Below, one piece after another: positions 1 to 9,224 of a stretch of DNA of 64,000 nucleotides; positions within the stretch are counted from its first letter, which is position 1; every line of letters begins with the position of its first letter. Position numbers and translations under genes: made by a program. Below the pieces are notes generated by a model. The model saw nothing but the letters and a program-made list of their open reading frames with translations, made no database searches and was not told the DNA's origin. Source of the DNA: Liquorilactobacillus nagelii DSM 13675 (GTDB lineage Bacteria; Bacillota; Bacilli; Lactobacillales; Lactobacillaceae); NCBI RefSeq assembly GCF_019444005.1, contig NZ_CP049304.1:1550001-1614000 (forward strand), written 5' to 3'.

Positions 1-101
1 GATACACCGAATTCATCTTCGATAGCTTTTACTAAGTCGTTTAATTCAAGAATGCTGGCTTCTTTTAAATCAGCAATGATTTGATCTTTATCTAATGCCA
101 T
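1..101 (-). CDS. rplL: 50S ribosomal protein L7/L12, N-terminal part (cut by window edge)
   Basis: Only the first 33 residues are present, beginning [16 protein letters not shown] and continuing off the left end of the window. This matches the N-terminal dimerisation domain of L7/L12, the stalk protein that recruits translation factors to the ribosome and binds L10. The ATG at 101 is preceded by a GGAGG ribosome binding site around 110-116. It follows rplJ by about 44 bases in the same direction, as in the usual rplJL operon, so it should share control through the L10 leader. Identification is firm from sequence and context; the C-terminal factor-binding domain cannot be seen. Confidence 0.93.
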   Translation of the reverse strand, partial: MALDKDQIIADLKEASILELNDLVKAIEDEFGV

Positions 102-145
102 TTTTGTTTCCTCCATTTTGGTTTTATCTTTATTATAATATTTAA

Positions 146-652
146 CTAAGCAGCGTCTTCGCCGTCTTTACTTTCAGCGACAGCTTTAACTGCATAAGCA
201 AAGTTGCGAACTGGTGCTTGCAATACTGAAAGCAACATTGATAACATACCTTCGCGGTTTGGCAACTTGGAAATTGCTTCGACTTGTTCCAAAGAAGCAA
301 CCTTGCCTTCGATAATCCCACCCTTAATCTCAAGAGCATCGATATCTTTAGCAAATTTCGCCAAAATTCTAGCAGGTGCAACAACATCATCCTTTGAAAA
401 TGCAACTGCAGTTGGACCTGAAAATGTATCATCAAGACCTTCATAACCTGCCTTATCAGCAGCCCGCTTTAAATAAGTGTTTTTAATAACGCGGAATTCA
501 ACACCTGCTTCACGTAACTCTTTACGTAATTCAGTTACTTCTTCCACGGTAACACCACGGTAATTAACGACTACGCAAGAAACAGCACTATTAAACTTTT
601 CAGTAACTTCGTCAACAACTGCTGCTTTCTTAGCAATAATTTCTTTACTCAT
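146..652 (-). CDS. rplJ: 50S ribosomal protein L10
   Basis: 168 residues, normal for L10. The start [16 protein letters not shown] and the motif [20 protein letters not shown] are typical of the family, which forms the base of the ribosomal stalk and carries L12 dimers on its C-terminal helix. The ATG at 652 has an AGGAGG-type site a few bases upstream. It is followed by rplL and preceded by an L10 leader (about 675-805), the mRNA site at which the L10-L12 complex represses its own operon. The terminator at 818-864 separates it from rplKA, so rplJL is probably transcribed separately. Confidence 0.97.
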   Translation of the reverse strand: MSKEIIAKKAAVVDEVTEKFNSAVSCVVVNYRGVTVEEVTELRKELREAGVEFRVIKNTYLKRAADKAGYEGLDDTFSGPTAVAFSKDDVVAPARILAKFAKDIDALEIKGGIIEGKVASLEQVEAISKLPNREGMLSMLLSVLQAPVRNFAYAVKAVAESKDGEDAA

Positions 653-674
653 TAGTCTTCACCTCCTATATATG

Positions 675-805
675 AATGTTCGGTCTGACTTTCCTATATA
701 AAAATCCCTATGTCCACCTAGACACAGAGACTATTTTTCCAAGTAAATAATTAATCATTACTCCTCGGCAGGCAATAACATTAAGGCATACGCCACCTGA
801 GTCTT
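675..805 (-). promoter_or_regulatory. Ribosomal protein L10 leader (autoregulatory mRNA element)
   Basis: The stretch upstream of rplJ, read on the minus strand, contains the elements of Gram-positive L10 leaders: CCTAAGACTCAGGTGGC near 795-810, TGCCTGCCGAGGAGTAATGA near 760-775, and TCTGTGTCTAGGTGGACA near 710-730. This is the known family in which L10(L12)4 binds the rplJL transcript. The boundaries are approximate, because no covariance model could be run. The 3' hairpin with AGGTGGACATAGGG lies close upstream of the rplJ ribosome binding site. Confidence 0.8.
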
Positions 806-817
806 AGGTAGAGTCAT

Positions 818-864
818 AAAAAATTGACCTCAATTAGAATACCATAGATCCTAATTGAAGTCAA
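818..864 (-). terminator. Rho-independent terminator after rplA
   Basis: On the minus strand TTGACTTCAATTAG pairs with CTAATTGAGGTCAA (one mismatch) around a 13-base loop and is followed by TTTTTT. It ends the rplKA transcript just before the L10 leader. Confidence 0.85.
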
Positions 865-885
865 CTATCATTTTAAATTAGCATT

Positions 886-1575
886 TTAAAGAGCGTTGCT
901 ATCAAGGGTAACACTTGGTCCGAAAGTCGAAGCAAGTGAAACATGCTTAATATATTGTCCCTTAACTGAAGCCGGACGAGCTTTAGCAATAATACTTTGG
1001 ATAGCATTAAAGTTAGCAGTCAAATCCTCAACACTAAATGAAACCTTGCCTAATGGAACATGCACATTACCAGCTTTGTCTGTCCGGTAAGTAACCTTAC
1101 CAGCTTTAGATTCACTAACTGCTTTAGCAACATCCATTGTAACTGTTCCAGTCTTAGGGTTTGGCATTAAGCCTTTAGGTCCTAAAACACGTCCTAAACG
1201 ACCTACCTTAGCCATCATATCAGGTGTTGCAATTGCAACATCAAAATCAAGCCAGCCATCTTGGATACGTTGTACTAAATCATCATCGCCCACCACATCA
1301 GCACCTGCTTCCGTAGCTTCTTTAGCTTTAGCACCTTTAGCAAATACAACAACTTTCTGTTCTTTACCAGTACCACTTGGCATTACAACTGCGCCACGTA
1401 GCTGCTGATCTGCTTGTTTGGTATCCAAATTCAGATTGTATGCAACTTCGACGGTTGCATCAAAATTTGCAAAGTCAATTTTCTTTACTAATTCAAGTGC
1501 ATCTGTAACATTATATGATTTATCTTCCTCGACTTGCTTAGCAGCTTCGAGATATTTTTTACCTTTTTTAGCCAT
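886..1575 (-). CDS. rplA: 50S ribosomal protein L1
   Basis: 229 residues from [17 protein letters not shown], the usual L1 length. The ATG at 1575 was chosen over an in-frame start 48 bases upstream because it has a GGAGG site directly before it and matches family N-termini. The signature region [15 protein letters not shown] is present near residues 124-138. L1 binds the mobile L1 stalk of 23S rRNA and in many bacteria represses translation of rplKA by binding the mRNA. It lies downstream of rplK with about 100 bases between them, which include a small hairpin (GCTGTGAAAACAGC, near 1631-1644) that could be part of a leader. A terminator follows at 818-864. Confidence 0.97.
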   Translation of the reverse strand: MAKKGKKYLEAAKQVEEDKSYNVTDALELVKKIDFANFDATVEVAYNLNLDTKQADQQLRGAVVMPSGTGKEQKVVVFAKGAKAKEATEAGADVVGDDDLVQRIQDGWLDFDVAIATPDMMAKVGRLGRVLGPKGLMPNPKTGTVTMDVAKAVSESKAGKVTYRTDKAGNVHVPLGKVSFSVEDLTANFNAIQSIIAKARPASVKGQYIKHVSLASTFGPSVTLDSNAL

Positions 1576-1676
1576 TGGTTTATTTCCTCCTTGCAATTGT
1601 GGTGTAACGGATATACCTCCCACTTGACGCAGCTGTTTTCACAGCGCATCCGACTGAGAAGCAGGACCGTAGAAAA

Positions 1677-2102
1677 CTAATCTTCTACAACAAAGCCCAT
1701 GCTTCGTGCAGTACCTTCAACCATGCGCATTGCAGCTTCAACATCTGCAGCGTTTAGATCTTGCATTTTTGTTTCTGCGATTTCCTTAACCTGATCTTTG
1801 GTTACTGTTGCAACCTTCTTGGTATTCGGTTCGCCAGAACCATGTTCAACGCCAGCAGCTTTTTTCAATAAAACAGCAGCTGGGGGAGTTTTGGTTACAA
1901 AATCAAATGACCGATCTTCATAAACACTAATCACAACAGGAATAATCATGCCAGCCTGATCAGCAGTCCGAGCATTAAATTCCTTAGTGAATCCCATAAT
2001 ATTGATTCCAGCTTGTCCTAAAGCTGGTCCAACTGGGGGAGCTGGTGTTGCTTTACCAGCAGGAATCTGTAACTTAACAACGTTAACAACTTTTTTAGCC
2101 AC
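1677..2102 (-). CDS. rplK: 50S ribosomal protein L11
   Basis: 141 residues, the standard length. L11 forms part of the GTPase-associated centre with 23S rRNA. The N-terminal [20 protein letters not shown] and the C-terminal rRNA-binding domain ending in [10 protein letters not shown] are typical. The start codon is GTG at 2102, preceded by AAGGAGG; there is no in-frame ATG nearby. Promoter elements lie at 2187-2215. The leader contains two short inverted repeats (GGCTA...TAGCC and CCGT...ACGG) before the ribosome binding site. Confidence 0.97.
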   Translation of the reverse strand: MAKKVVNVVKLQIPAGKATPAPPVGPALGQAGINIMGFTKEFNARTADQAGMIIPVVISVYEDRSFDFVTKTPPAAVLLKKAAGVEHGSGEPNTKKVATVTKDQVKEIAETKMQDLNAADVEAAMRMVEGTARSMGFVVED

Positions 2103-2186
2103 GGTACATACCTCCTTAAAGTCCGTGCGTGGTACGGATGGCTAGCTTTATTTAGCCTCCCACATGCATGCAAAACATACTTTTAC

Positions 2187-2215
2187 AGTATATCATTGAT
2201 TCAAAATTAATACAA
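2187..2215 (-). promoter_or_regulatory. Promoter of rplK-rplA
   Basis: A -35 TTGTAT (2210-2215) and -10 TATACT (2187-2192) are separated by 17 bases on the minus strand, in the gap between nusG and rplK. Read directly; not tested. Confidence 0.7.
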
Positions 2216-2219
2216 TAGC

Positions 2220-2771
2220 TTAAACTAATTTATCAACTTGATCATAATTTAATTCAGTTGCTGTTTCGCGACCAAACATGTCAATATTAACACGTAATTT
2301 CATTTTCTCACGATCAATTTCAATCACTTTGCCAACAAGTCCAGCAAAAGCGCCTTCGATAATTGTAACCGATTCGCCAACCTCTACCTCAAAATCAACA
2401 TGTCGTGAACTCATTCCCAAACGACGTAAAATCAGCTCAACCTCTTCATCTAGCAATGGTGCCGGCTTACTACCAGCCCCATGTGAACCAACAAATCCGG
2501 TTACGCCGGGAGTGTTTCGTGCAACATACCATGATTGATCACTCATAACCATTTCAACTAAAACATATCCTGGAAAAGTTTTTTTACTTTCAACCTTATC
2601 TTTACCAGTCTTAGTAGTTTCATGTTCTTCTTCTTCAGGAACAACTACCCGAAAAATATAGTCTTTCATTCCCATTGATTGTGCTCGGGACTCTAAGTTT
2701 GTCTTAACTTTATTTTCATATCCAGAATAGGTATGTAAAACATACCATCTTTTTTCTAACGTCTCCGCCAT
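2220..2771 (-). CDS. nusG: Transcription termination/antitermination factor NusG
   Basis: 183 residues with an N-terminal NGN domain (about 1-115, KRWYVLHTYSGYENKVKTNL) and a C-terminal KOW domain (about 130-183, GESVTIIEGAFAGLVGKV). NusG binds RNA polymerase, modulates pausing and links it to Rho or to ribosomal protein S10. A hairpin with a T-run lies between secE and this gene (2791-2824), so nusG expression may depend on read-through or on an internal promoter. rplK has its own promoter downstream. Confidence 0.97.
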   Translation of the reverse strand: MAETLEKRWYVLHTYSGYENKVKTNLESRAQSMGMKDYIFRVVVPEEEEHETTKTGKDKVESKKTFPGYVLVEMVMSDQSWYVARNTPGVTGFVGSHGAGSKPAPLLDEEVELILRRLGMSSRHVDFEVEVGESVTIIEGAFAGLVGKVIEIDREKMKLRVNIDMFGRETATELNYDQVDKLV

Positions 2772-2790
2772 CTTCTGTCCTCCTTAAGGG

Positions 2791-2824
2791 TAAAATAAAA
2801 AAACTTCGTATAGACCGAAGTTTT
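2791..2824 (-). terminator. Terminator or attenuator between secE and nusG
   Basis: On the minus strand AACTTCG and CGAAGTT form a 7-bp stem (extended by A-T pairs) around a 7-base loop, followed by TTTTTTTATTTT. It lies directly before the nusG ribosome binding site, inside what is usually a secE-nusG operon. Confidence 0.75.
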
Positions 2825-2877
2825 CTCGTTGAAAACATTATACCATAAAATGAAACTGATTTTTAATTTTAAATTTG

Positions 2878-3045
2878 CTAAACCAAAAATTTAAGTGCCC
2901 ATTGAACTGCAAAATCAACAATTGCAAAAAAGATTGCAAATAAAACTGACGTTAAAATAACAGTCGAAGTATCATTAAACGCTTCTTTTCTAGTTGGCCA
3001 AGTTGTTTCTTTCATGGCTTTAATTACGCTTCTGTAAAATTTCAC
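2878..3045 (-). CDS. secE: Preprotein translocase subunit SecE
   Basis: 55 residues: MKFYRSVIKAMKETTWPTRK followed by a hydrophobic segment (about residues 29-50). The ETTWPTRKE motif before a single transmembrane helix is diagnostic of short Gram-positive SecE, which stabilises SecY in the membrane. The start is GTG at 3045 with an AGGAGG site at about 3052-3057. That site overlaps the stop codon of rpmG, so the two are probably translationally coupled. Order rpmG-secE-nusG is standard in Firmicutes. Confidence 0.93.
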   Translation of the reverse strand: MKFYRSVIKAMKETTWPTRKEAFNDTSTVILTSVLFAIFFAIVDFAVQWALKFLV

Positions 3046-3056
3046 TTCTGTTCCTC

Positions 3057-3206
3057 CTAACGTGTCTCTTGATGGAGTGTATGCCGATTGCAGTGTTTAC
3101 AGAATTTTTTTACCTGCAGTCGTTCAACACGATTCGGGTTAGCAGTAATTGTATAATTACGTGAACCACATTCCGAACATGCTAATGCCATTTTCTTTTG
3201 TGCCAT
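3057..3206 (-). CDS. rpmG: 50S ribosomal protein L33, zinc-binding form
   Basis: 49 residues. Two CxxC pairs (C10-C13 and C36-C39, in ACSECG and FCKHCN) mark the zinc-binding form of L33. The ATG at 3206 has a GAGGAG site upstream. Promoter elements lie at 3236-3265. The stop codon lies within the ribosome binding site of secE. Identification is secure from the [11 protein letters not shown] core and from position. Confidence 0.94.
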   Translation of the reverse strand: MAQKKMALACSECGSRNYTITANPNRVERLQVKKFCKHCNRHTLHQETR

Positions 3207-3235
3207 AATAGTTCTCCTCACATTTAATCAGTGTA

Positions 3236-3265
3236 ACTTTAGCATGACAATAAAGTAATTGTCAA
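3236..3265 (-). promoter_or_regulatory. Promoter of rpmG-secE
   Basis: Minus strand -35 TTGACA (3260-3265) and -10 TAAAGT (3236-3241) with an 18-base spacer and a TG one base upstream of the -10. The -35 overlaps the end of yacP. The spacer is part of an inverted repeat TGACAAT/ATTGTCA. Confidence 0.65.
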
Positions 3266-3801
3266 TTCTTAGAATCTTTTTTCTCTTCTAATTTTTTTCG
3301 CAAAGTATTCAATTTTTGTAATTGCTGTTTATCCCATGGAACCCGTCTGACACTAGCTTCATCCTGATATTTTTGTGATTGATTCTTTATCTCTTGATCA
3401 GCTCGTTTAATATCACGTTCCAACTCCCAAGCTGGGATTCGCATTGCACCTTGGGAAAAAATCGTCCATTGTTCGGCCTGATCACTCGTCGCAACTGTAA
3501 CTAAAGTTAGCGGGGACTGTAATTGCTTAGTCAAAGCTTCAATATAAGAATCAGCGGTTTGCTCCTCAGCTGTCCAAACAACTTCCAGACCAGTCTGCTG
3601 ATAATTTTGAGCCAGTCCGGGAACATACATAGCATCAAATACCACAATAATTTGATAATTTCGCTGTCGCCTGAAATTAGCTAAGATATGCAACAATGAA
3701 TCACGGGCATCTTCCAAGCGACCAGCTTGTTTTAATTTATTCAATTTTGGCCAATTACCAATCATATTATAAGCATCAACAATCAAAATGTTACGTTTCA
3801 T
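3262..3801 (-). CDS. yacP: NYN-domain ribonuclease-like protein YacP
   Basis: 179 residues. The N-terminus NILIVDAYNMIGNWP is the NYN (PIN-like) motif with the first catalytic Asp. VVFDAMYVPG and VTVATSDQAEQ carry further acidic residues of the active site. In Bacillus the homologue (Rae1) cleaves ribosome-associated mRNA. The C-terminus is rich in Lys and Glu and probably helical. It lies one base after the rlmB stop codon, in the conserved cysS-mrnC-rlmB-yacP order, so it is almost certainly cotranscribed. Nuclease activity here is inferred from family. Confidence 0.88.
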   Translation of the reverse strand: MKRNILIVDAYNMIGNWPKLNKLKQAGRLEDARDSLLHILANFRRQRNYQIIVVFDAMYVPGLAQNYQQTGLEVVWTAEEQTADSYIEALTKQLQSPLTLVTVATSDQAEQWTIFSQGAMRIPAWELERDIKRADQEIKNQSQKYQDEASVRRVPWDKQQLQKLNTLRKKLEEKKDSKN

Positions 3802-3802
3802 A

Positions 3803-4567
3803 CTAATTACCTCTTGAAGTAAATCCTTGATAAATCAATAATCCAGCCGCAACACTAGCATTAAGGCTTTGCACATGTCCAATCATCGGTATTGTTAACA
3901 ATTGATCACATTGTGCTTTTAATAACGGTGAGATCCCTTTACCTTCGTTACCAATAATCAAAGCCACTGGCCCTTGAGCATTCCATTGTCGATAATCCTG
4001 TCCCGCCATATCTGTACCAAAAATCCAAAAGTTTTCCTTTTTTAATTGTTTGACAGTCTGAACCAAATTGCTAACTCGGGCAACTGGCACATGCTCAATT
4101 GCGCCAGTTGAAGTTTTAGCAACGGTTGCAGTCAGTTGGACTGCTCGCCGTTGCGGAATAATGATTCCGGTAACCCCAGCTGCATCGGCAGTTCGCATGA
4201 TTGATCCCAAGTTATGGGGATCTTCGATATTATCTAGAATCAATAAAAAAGGATCCTGATGGTGTTGGGTTGTTTGTTGTAAGATTTCATTTAAATCAGC
4301 ATACTGATAAGCTGCTAGAGTTAGCAAAACACCTTGATGATTTTGCTGTTTAGTTAACTCATCCAACTTCGTTTTAGGAACACGTGAAATAATTATCTTT
4401 CTTTGTTTGGCTAGTTTTTCAATTTTTGCAGCAAAACTCGGTTGAATTCCTTTCTGTAAAAAAATTTTATTAACTGGCCTTTCACTTTCAAGTGCTGCTA
4501 AAACAGGATGACGCCCACTAATAAATTCTGTTTGCTTGTCTTGCTCATCATTTGGTTTTTGTTTCAT
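3803..4567 (-). CDS. rlmB: 23S rRNA (guanosine-2'-O-)-methyltransferase, TrmH family
   Basis: About 254 residues. An N-terminal L30e-like substrate-binding domain ([14 protein letters not shown]) is followed by a SpoU/TrmH knot domain with the three motifs [29 protein letters not shown] and [14 protein letters not shown]. These form the trefoil knot that binds S-adenosylmethionine. The ATG at 4567 is preferred over a TTG 15 bases upstream because AAAGGAAG precedes it at normal spacing. It overlaps the end of mrnC by 20 bases. The expected role is 2'-O methylation of 23S rRNA (G2251 in E. coli), inferred from family. Confidence 0.92.
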   Translation of the reverse strand: MKQKPNDEQDKQTEFISGRHPVLAALESERPVNKIFLQKGIQPSFAAKIEKLAKQRKIIISRVPKTKLDELTKQQNHQGVLLTLAAYQYADLNEILQQTTQHHQDPFLLILDNIEDPHNLGSIMRTADAAGVTGIIIPQRRAVQLTATVAKTSTGAIEHVPVARVSNLVQTVKQLKKENFWIFGTDMAGQDYRQWNAQGPVALIIGNEGKGISPLLKAQCDQLLTIPMIGHVQSLNASVAAGLLIYQGFTSRGN

Positions 4568-4961
4568 TTTGCTTCCTTTCAACTTGTTCGATACACCACT
4601 CAGCTAATTCTTGTAATCGTTGAGTTTGACCGCTTAAATACAAATAGCCAAAAACAGCCTCAAAACCAGTTGAAATTCGGTAAGTCATTACGTCAGTATT
4701 TTTAGCTGTTGTATGGCTTTTGGCATTTCTCCCTCTTTTAAAAAACTCTAATTCTTCAGTCGTTAACTGCTTAGTTTCTTGCATTTGTTCAATTAGCCAT
4801 GCCTGAGCTTTAGCTGATACAAAGTGTGTCGCTCGATGATGTAATTTATTTGGTTTAGTTAATCCATTACGCAACAAATGAGCTCGGACAAAAACCTCAT
4901 AGGCAGCATCCCCCATATAGGCTAGTGCAATGCCATTTAAATCAGCTACATTTTCATTCAT
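4548..4961 (-). CDS. mrnC: Mini-ribonuclease 3
   Basis: 137 residues comprising an RNase III catalytic domain without a double-stranded-RNA-binding domain. [19 protein letters not shown] is the signature helix with the catalytic Asp. MrnC matures 23S rRNA in Firmicutes. An ATG at 4961 or a TTG at 4967 could start it; an AAGGTGG site precedes both. It overlaps the 3' end of cysS (stop at 4954), as in other Firmicutes, indicating translational coupling. Confidence 0.93.
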   Translation of the reverse strand: MNENVADLNGIALAYMGDAAYEVFVRAHLLRNGLTKPNKLHHRATHFVSAKAQAWLIEQMQETKQLTTEELEFFKRGRNAKSHTTAKNTDVMTYRISTGFEAVFGYLYLSGQTQRLQELAEWCIEQVERKQNETKTK

Positions 4962-6378
4962 TTGCAAATTTCCACCTTGTTCCCTGTGGGGTATCTTCTA
5001 GCAAAATACCCTTGGCTTTTAACTGATCACGAATTGCATCACTTTGAGCAAAGTCTTGCTGCTGTCGAGCTTGATTTCGCTGTGCAATTAATTTTTCGAC
5101 TTGTTCAGTCAAATCATGATCTTTAGTCTGGTCTGATAGTTTAATTCCTAAAACTGCAGTTAATTTGACTAAGGTCTGCTGGAGGCTAAGCAAGTCTTGG
5201 TGGCTAACTTTAGGTAACGTAACATAAATATTCAACTGCTTGGCCAATTCATAAATCGCCATCACAGCATTTTGAACATTAAAATCATCGTCCATTGCAG
5301 CTGTAAATTTCTGTTGTTGCTGAGTTATTAGTTCTTGACAAGCTGTTGATTGTGGTTCATCAATCGCCGTTTTTAATCGATAAGTTGCATTATGATAAGC
5401 TGTTTTTAGCTTCAATAAGTTAGCCGCAGCTTCTCTTAAATTAGTTTGACTATACCGAATCGGTCGTCGATATTGAGTTGTTGCCATAAAGAAACGTAAA
5501 ACTTGGGGATCAATTTTCTTTAATAAATCATGAACCGTCACAAAGTTCCCCAGTGATTTGCTCATTTTGGCATCATCTTCACCAATCGTTACAAAGCCAT
5601 TGTGTAACCAGTAATTAGCAAATTTTTTGCCAGTTTCCGCTTCACTTTGGGCAATCTCATTTTCATGATGTGGAAACTCCAAGTCTTGACCACCAGCATG
5701 AATATCAATTGTCTCACCTAAATATTTAGTTGCCATGACGGAACACTCAATATGCCACCCAGGACGTCCTTTACCCCAAGGTGACTGCCAGAAAATTTCA
5801 TCCGGCTTAGCAGCTTTCCATAAAGCAAAGTCCAATGGATCTTCTTTTTTTTCTTCATCAATTGCGTTCAGTCGTTCGCTCGCGCCAAGTTCCAACTCAT
5901 CAACTGATTGACCTGAAAGCTGGCCATAGTTTTTAAAATGCCGTGCTCGATAATAAACATCTCCAGCTGATTGATAAGCGTAGCCCTTATCGATCAACAC
6001 TTGAATAAATTCGATGATTTCTGGCATTGTTTTTGTTACCCGTGGGTTTAAAGTAGCTCGCTTAATATTCAAAGCAGCGGTATCTTCATAAAAAGCTGCG
6101 ATATATTTATCGGCTAATTGTTGTGGTGTAATCTGTTGCTCATGACTAGCCCGAATAATTTTATCATCAACATCCGTAAAATTAGAAACATATTCAACTT
6201 GGAAACCGCGAAATTCTAAATAACGCCGAATCGTATCAAAAGCAACCGCACTACGCGCATTACCAATATGAATATAATTATATACTGTCGGACCACAAAC
6301 ATACATTTTAATAGTCCCGGGAACTAATGGCTTAAATTTTTCTTTTTGTTTAGTTAATGTATTATACATTTGAAGCAA
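4954..6378 (-). CDS. cysS: Cysteinyl-tRNA synthetase
   Basis: 474 residues, class I synthetase. The HIGH-like motif is [16 protein letters not shown] (near residues 33-48) and the KMSKS motif is [11 protein letters not shown] (near 270). Zinc ligands include Cys in YVCGPTVY, Cys in WHIECSVMA, and His/Glu in [10 protein letters not shown]. It charges tRNA-Cys. The gene starts the cysS-mrnC-rlmB-yacP group with overlapping or abutting genes. A hairpin at 6417-6450 separates it from gltX. No T-box leader was found in the short upstream gap. Confidence 0.97.
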   Translation of the reverse strand: MLQMYNTLTKQKEKFKPLVPGTIKMYVCGPTVYNYIHIGNARSAVAFDTIRRYLEFRGFQVEYVSNFTDVDDKIIRASHEQQITPQQLADKYIAAFYEDTAALNIKRATLNPRVTKTMPEIIEFIQVLIDKGYAYQSAGDVYYRARHFKNYGQLSGQSVDELELGASERLNAIDEEKKEDPLDFALWKAAKPDEIFWQSPWGKGRPGWHIECSVMATKYLGETIDIHAGGQDLEFPHHENEIAQSEAETGKKFANYWLHNGFVTIGEDDAKMSKSLGNFVTVHDLLKKIDPQVLRFFMATTQYRRPIRYSQTNLREAAANLLKLKTAYHNATYRLKTAIDEPQSTACQELITQQQQKFTAAMDDDFNVQNAVMAIYELAKQLNIYVTLPKVSHQDLLSLQQTLVKLTAVLGIKLSDQTKDHDLTEQVEKLIAQRNQARQQQDFAQSDAIRDQLKAKGILLEDTPQGTRWKFANE

Positions 6379-6416
6379 TCAAATCGCCTCCTCATTTGAA
6401 TTTTACCATATAATTA

Positions 6417-6450
6417 AAGGGCCGGGACAAGTTACTTGCTCCGAACCCTT
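6417..6450 (-). terminator. Probable terminator after gltX
   Basis: On the minus strand AAGGGTTCGGAGCAAGT pairs imperfectly with ACTTGTCCCGGCCCTT; the T-run after it is short (TTTAATT). It sits 26 bases past the gltX stop. Confidence 0.55.
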
Positions 6451-6475
6451 CTGCTATCTTCCAAAATAATTTTTA

Positions 6476-7972
6476 TTATTTGAGATTTTTCATTTCAGTT
6501 AAGGTTTGCTCTAAATGAGCTAACGCCTTTTTGCGCCCTAATAATTCAACCGAAGCTGCCAACTCTGGGCCGTGAGATTTACGAGTTGTCCCAATTCTAA
6601 TTGGCATATATAATTTCCGACCACGAACTCCGGTTTCTGCTTGAATATCAAAAATTGCATTTTGAATTTCACCTGCATCAAATAACGGCATGCTTTTAAC
6701 TTTTTCAATGAATTTTTCTAAGACTAAAACAGCATTTTCATCCCGTAATTCCGTCTTAGCTGCCTCATCTAAAACTGGTGGATCAAGGAAGAAAATTCCT
6801 GATAAATCAATAATTTCTCCCATATATGACATTTGCTGTTTAAACAAATCAGTTAAAGAACGCGCCCAAGCAACTGTTTTTGCATCGGGGTTTTCGGGTA
6901 ATCGTTTTGCTCTAATCAATTGTTTGATTGATTCGTTAGCAATCCGATCCATCCGGGCATTCTTAACATATTGATTATTAACCCATTCCAATTTTTTGCC
7001 GTCAAATGAAGCCGGGGATCGGCTCAGACGCTTGGGATCAAACATTTTAATTAACTGCTTGCGAGTAAAAATTTCTTTTTCCCCAACCGGTGACCACCCC
7101 AGTAAAGTAATGAAATTAAACATTGCATCTGGCAAATACCCAAGTTCACGATACTGTTCAATAAACTGCAAGACACTTTCATCACGTTTAGATAGCTTTT
7201 TACCTGTTTCTGTATTAATAATCAAAGTCATATGTCCAAAGACTGGTGGTTCCCAACCAAATGCTTCGTAAACAACTAATTGTTTAGGAGTATTAGCAAT
7301 ATGATCATCGCCACGCAATACATGAGTAATCTGCATCATATGATCGTCAACTACTACTGCGAAATTATAAGTTGGCATACCATCACGTTTTTGAATAACA
7401 AAGTCACCACCAATTGTATCCGAATCAAAGCTGATTGGTCCTTTAACGATGTCATCAAACTCATAAGTTTTATTCTCAGGAACTCGAATTCGAACAACTG
7501 GCTTCAGACCAGCAGCTCTATCTGCCGCCTGTTTTTCTTTAATTTCTTCCGCAGTCATTCCCTGATATTCATAAACATAATGAGGGGCAACTCCTTGTGC
7601 ACGCTGTTCTTCACGTTGCTTAGTTAGCTCCTCTTCAGTCACGAATGATTCATAAGCTTGTCCATTATCTAATAACTTTTGGATTAAAGGCTTATAAATT
7701 GAAAGCCTTTCAGATTGACGATAAGGCCCAAAATCACCTGGCTTGTCTGGACCTTCATCCCAATCCATTCCTAACCACTTTAGGTTATCTAACTGACTTC
7801 TTTCACCGTCCGCGATGTTTCTTTTTAAGTCAGTATCCTCAATCCTGATTACAAATGTGCCGCCATTGTGACGAGCAAATAAATAATTAAACAATGCAGT
7901 CCGGGCATTGCCGATATGCAAATGACCGGTCGGACTCGGAGCATAACGTACACGAATCTTTTTATCTGCCAA
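6476..7972 (-). CDS. gltX: Glutamyl-tRNA synthetase
   Basis: 498 residues, class Ib synthetase. The HIGH motif is [20 protein letters not shown] (residues about 14-33) and the KMSKS equivalent is [11 protein letters not shown]. It charges tRNA-Glu and, in organisms lacking glutaminyl-tRNA synthetase, also tRNA-Gln. The start is TTG at 7972 (TTG GCA GAT AAA AAG), with AGAGGCG about ten bases upstream; no ATG fits the conserved N-terminus. It lies downstream of yacL, as is common in Firmicutes. Confidence 0.97.
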   Translation of the reverse strand: MADKKIRVRYAPSPTGHLHIGNARTALFNYLFARHNGGTFVIRIEDTDLKRNIADGERSQLDNLKWLGMDWDEGPDKPGDFGPYRQSERLSIYKPLIQKLLDNGQAYESFVTEEELTKQREEQRAQGVAPHYVYEYQGMTAEEIKEKQAADRAAGLKPVVRIRVPENKTYEFDDIVKGPISFDSDTIGGDFVIQKRDGMPTYNFAVVVDDHMMQITHVLRGDDHIANTPKQLVVYEAFGWEPPVFGHMTLIINTETGKKLSKRDESVLQFIEQYRELGYLPDAMFNFITLLGWSPVGEKEIFTRKQLIKMFDPKRLSRSPASFDGKKLEWVNNQYVKNARMDRIANESIKQLIRAKRLPENPDAKTVAWARSLTDLFKQQMSYMGEIIDLSGIFFLDPPVLDEAAKTELRDENAVLVLEKFIEKVKSMPLFDAGEIQNAIFDIQAETGVRGRKLYMPIRIGTTRKSHGPELAASVELLGRKKALAHLEQTLTEMKNLK

Positions 7973-8081
7973 TGTTAGCGCCTCTTCCTATTTTGATTTT
8001 AACTATTCAATAAAAATAGTCGATACAACCGATATTTTACACTGAAAAATTGAAAAAATAAACCTACTATCGCCGCACAAA

Positions 8082-9206
8082 CTAATTTTTTTCTTTGATT
8101 CCACGAGTTGAGTGGGATGGTTTGGCGAAAATCATGCGACCAGCATCTGTTTGCAAAGCGCTAGTAACCTCAACTTCAACTTGCTTGTTCAAATAATATC
8201 GTCCATCTTCAACAACAATCATTGTTCCGTCATCAAGATACGCAACCCCTTGCTGCCGTTCGGTTCCATTTTTAATAACCGTAACTGTCATTTTTTCACC
8301 AGGAACCACCCGTGGCCGTAACGCCTTAGCTAAGGCATTAACATTTAAAACTTCAACATTTTGAAATTCACTAACTTTATTCAAATTATAGTCATTGGTA
8401 ATGATGACTGCATCGATCATTTTAGCTAACTTAATTAATTTGCTATCGACTTCAGCAATATCTTCAAAGTCGCCTTCATACATTTCAACCGGTGTTTTCT
8501 TTTCTTTGCGTAATTTGTTCAAAATATCTAATCCACGACGGCCACGTACTCTTTTCACACTATCAGCCGAATCAGCAATATATTGCAATTCATACAAAAC
8601 AAAATTTGGAACTACTAGTTTTCCTTCAATAAATCCGGTTTGAACTAAATCATAAATCCGACCATCAATCAAAATGTTGGTATCTAATAACTTCAACCGA
8701 TGAAAATTATCATCGACTTTTCGTTCTAAAACTGGTGACTGTTCATCCTTTCTTATTTTCTGTTCATTCTTTTTTCTAATTACCAATAATTTCTTCAAAT
8801 CATCTAGATGGTTCTTGCCGACAATAAAACCTAAGTATCCTAAAATCAACATTAAAATTATTGGCAAAATCGTATTTAAGAAAAATAATTGCGAATGCGA
8901 AAACAAGGTTGAAATCAAAACTGCAATCAATAAGCCAATTACAGTTGACACACTTGTTGAGATAATGATTAAGGGACTTTGCCGAGCTAAACTAGCCTCA
9001 ATTTTTTTTATAGCATTTTCCAATGGTGTGGTTGCAAAAACTGAAACCACAAGCATTACTAGCAAACCAACCACCATATTAACAAAAGCATTGTTTAAAT
9101 AAAAATTAGTGCGCATCCCGGCAATCAGCCATAAATATGGCATAAATGAATAACCTGCGCCAATTCCCAGTGCGATAAAGATAATTTTAATGATTTTTCT
9201 ACGCAT
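8082..9206 (-). CDS. yacL: PIN/TRAM-domain membrane protein (YacL family)
   Basis: 374 residues. Four hydrophobic segments at about 5-28, 38-60, 78-102 and 108-130 anchor it in the membrane. They are followed by a PIN nuclease-like domain (LLDTNILIDGRIYDL, Asp175 and Asp181) and a C-terminal TRAM domain (about 305-360, PGEKMTVTVIKNGTERQQGV). The architecture is that of YacL, conserved next to radA in Firmicutes. PIN domains are usually RNases; the substrate of this family is not established. It starts 18 bases after radA and is probably cotranscribed with it. Confidence 0.88.
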   Translation of the reverse strand: MRRKIIKIIFIALGIGAGYSFMPYLWLIAGMRTNFYLNNAFVNMVVGLLVMLVVSVFATTPLENAIKKIEASLARQSPLIIISTSVSTVIGLLIAVLISTLFSHSQLFFLNTILPIILMLILGYLGFIVGKNHLDDLKKLLVIRKKNEQKIRKDEQSPVLERKVDDNFHRLKLLDTNILIDGRIYDLVQTGFIEGKLVVPNFVLYELQYIADSADSVKRVRGRRGLDILNKLRKEKKTPVEMYEGDFEDIAEVDSKLIKLAKMIDAVIITNDYNLNKVSEFQNVEVLNVNALAKALRPRVVPGEKMTVTVIKNGTERQQGVAYLDDGTMIVVEDGRYYLNKQVEVEVTSALQTDAGRMIFAKPSHSTRGIKEKN

Positions 9207-9224
9207 TCTATTACTCCTTTCAAC

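Noticed and set aside
3241..3265. Inverted repeat TGACAAT/ATTGTCA as a terminator for yacP
   Set aside because: No T-run follows on the minus strand, and the repeat coincides with the rpmG-secE promoter.
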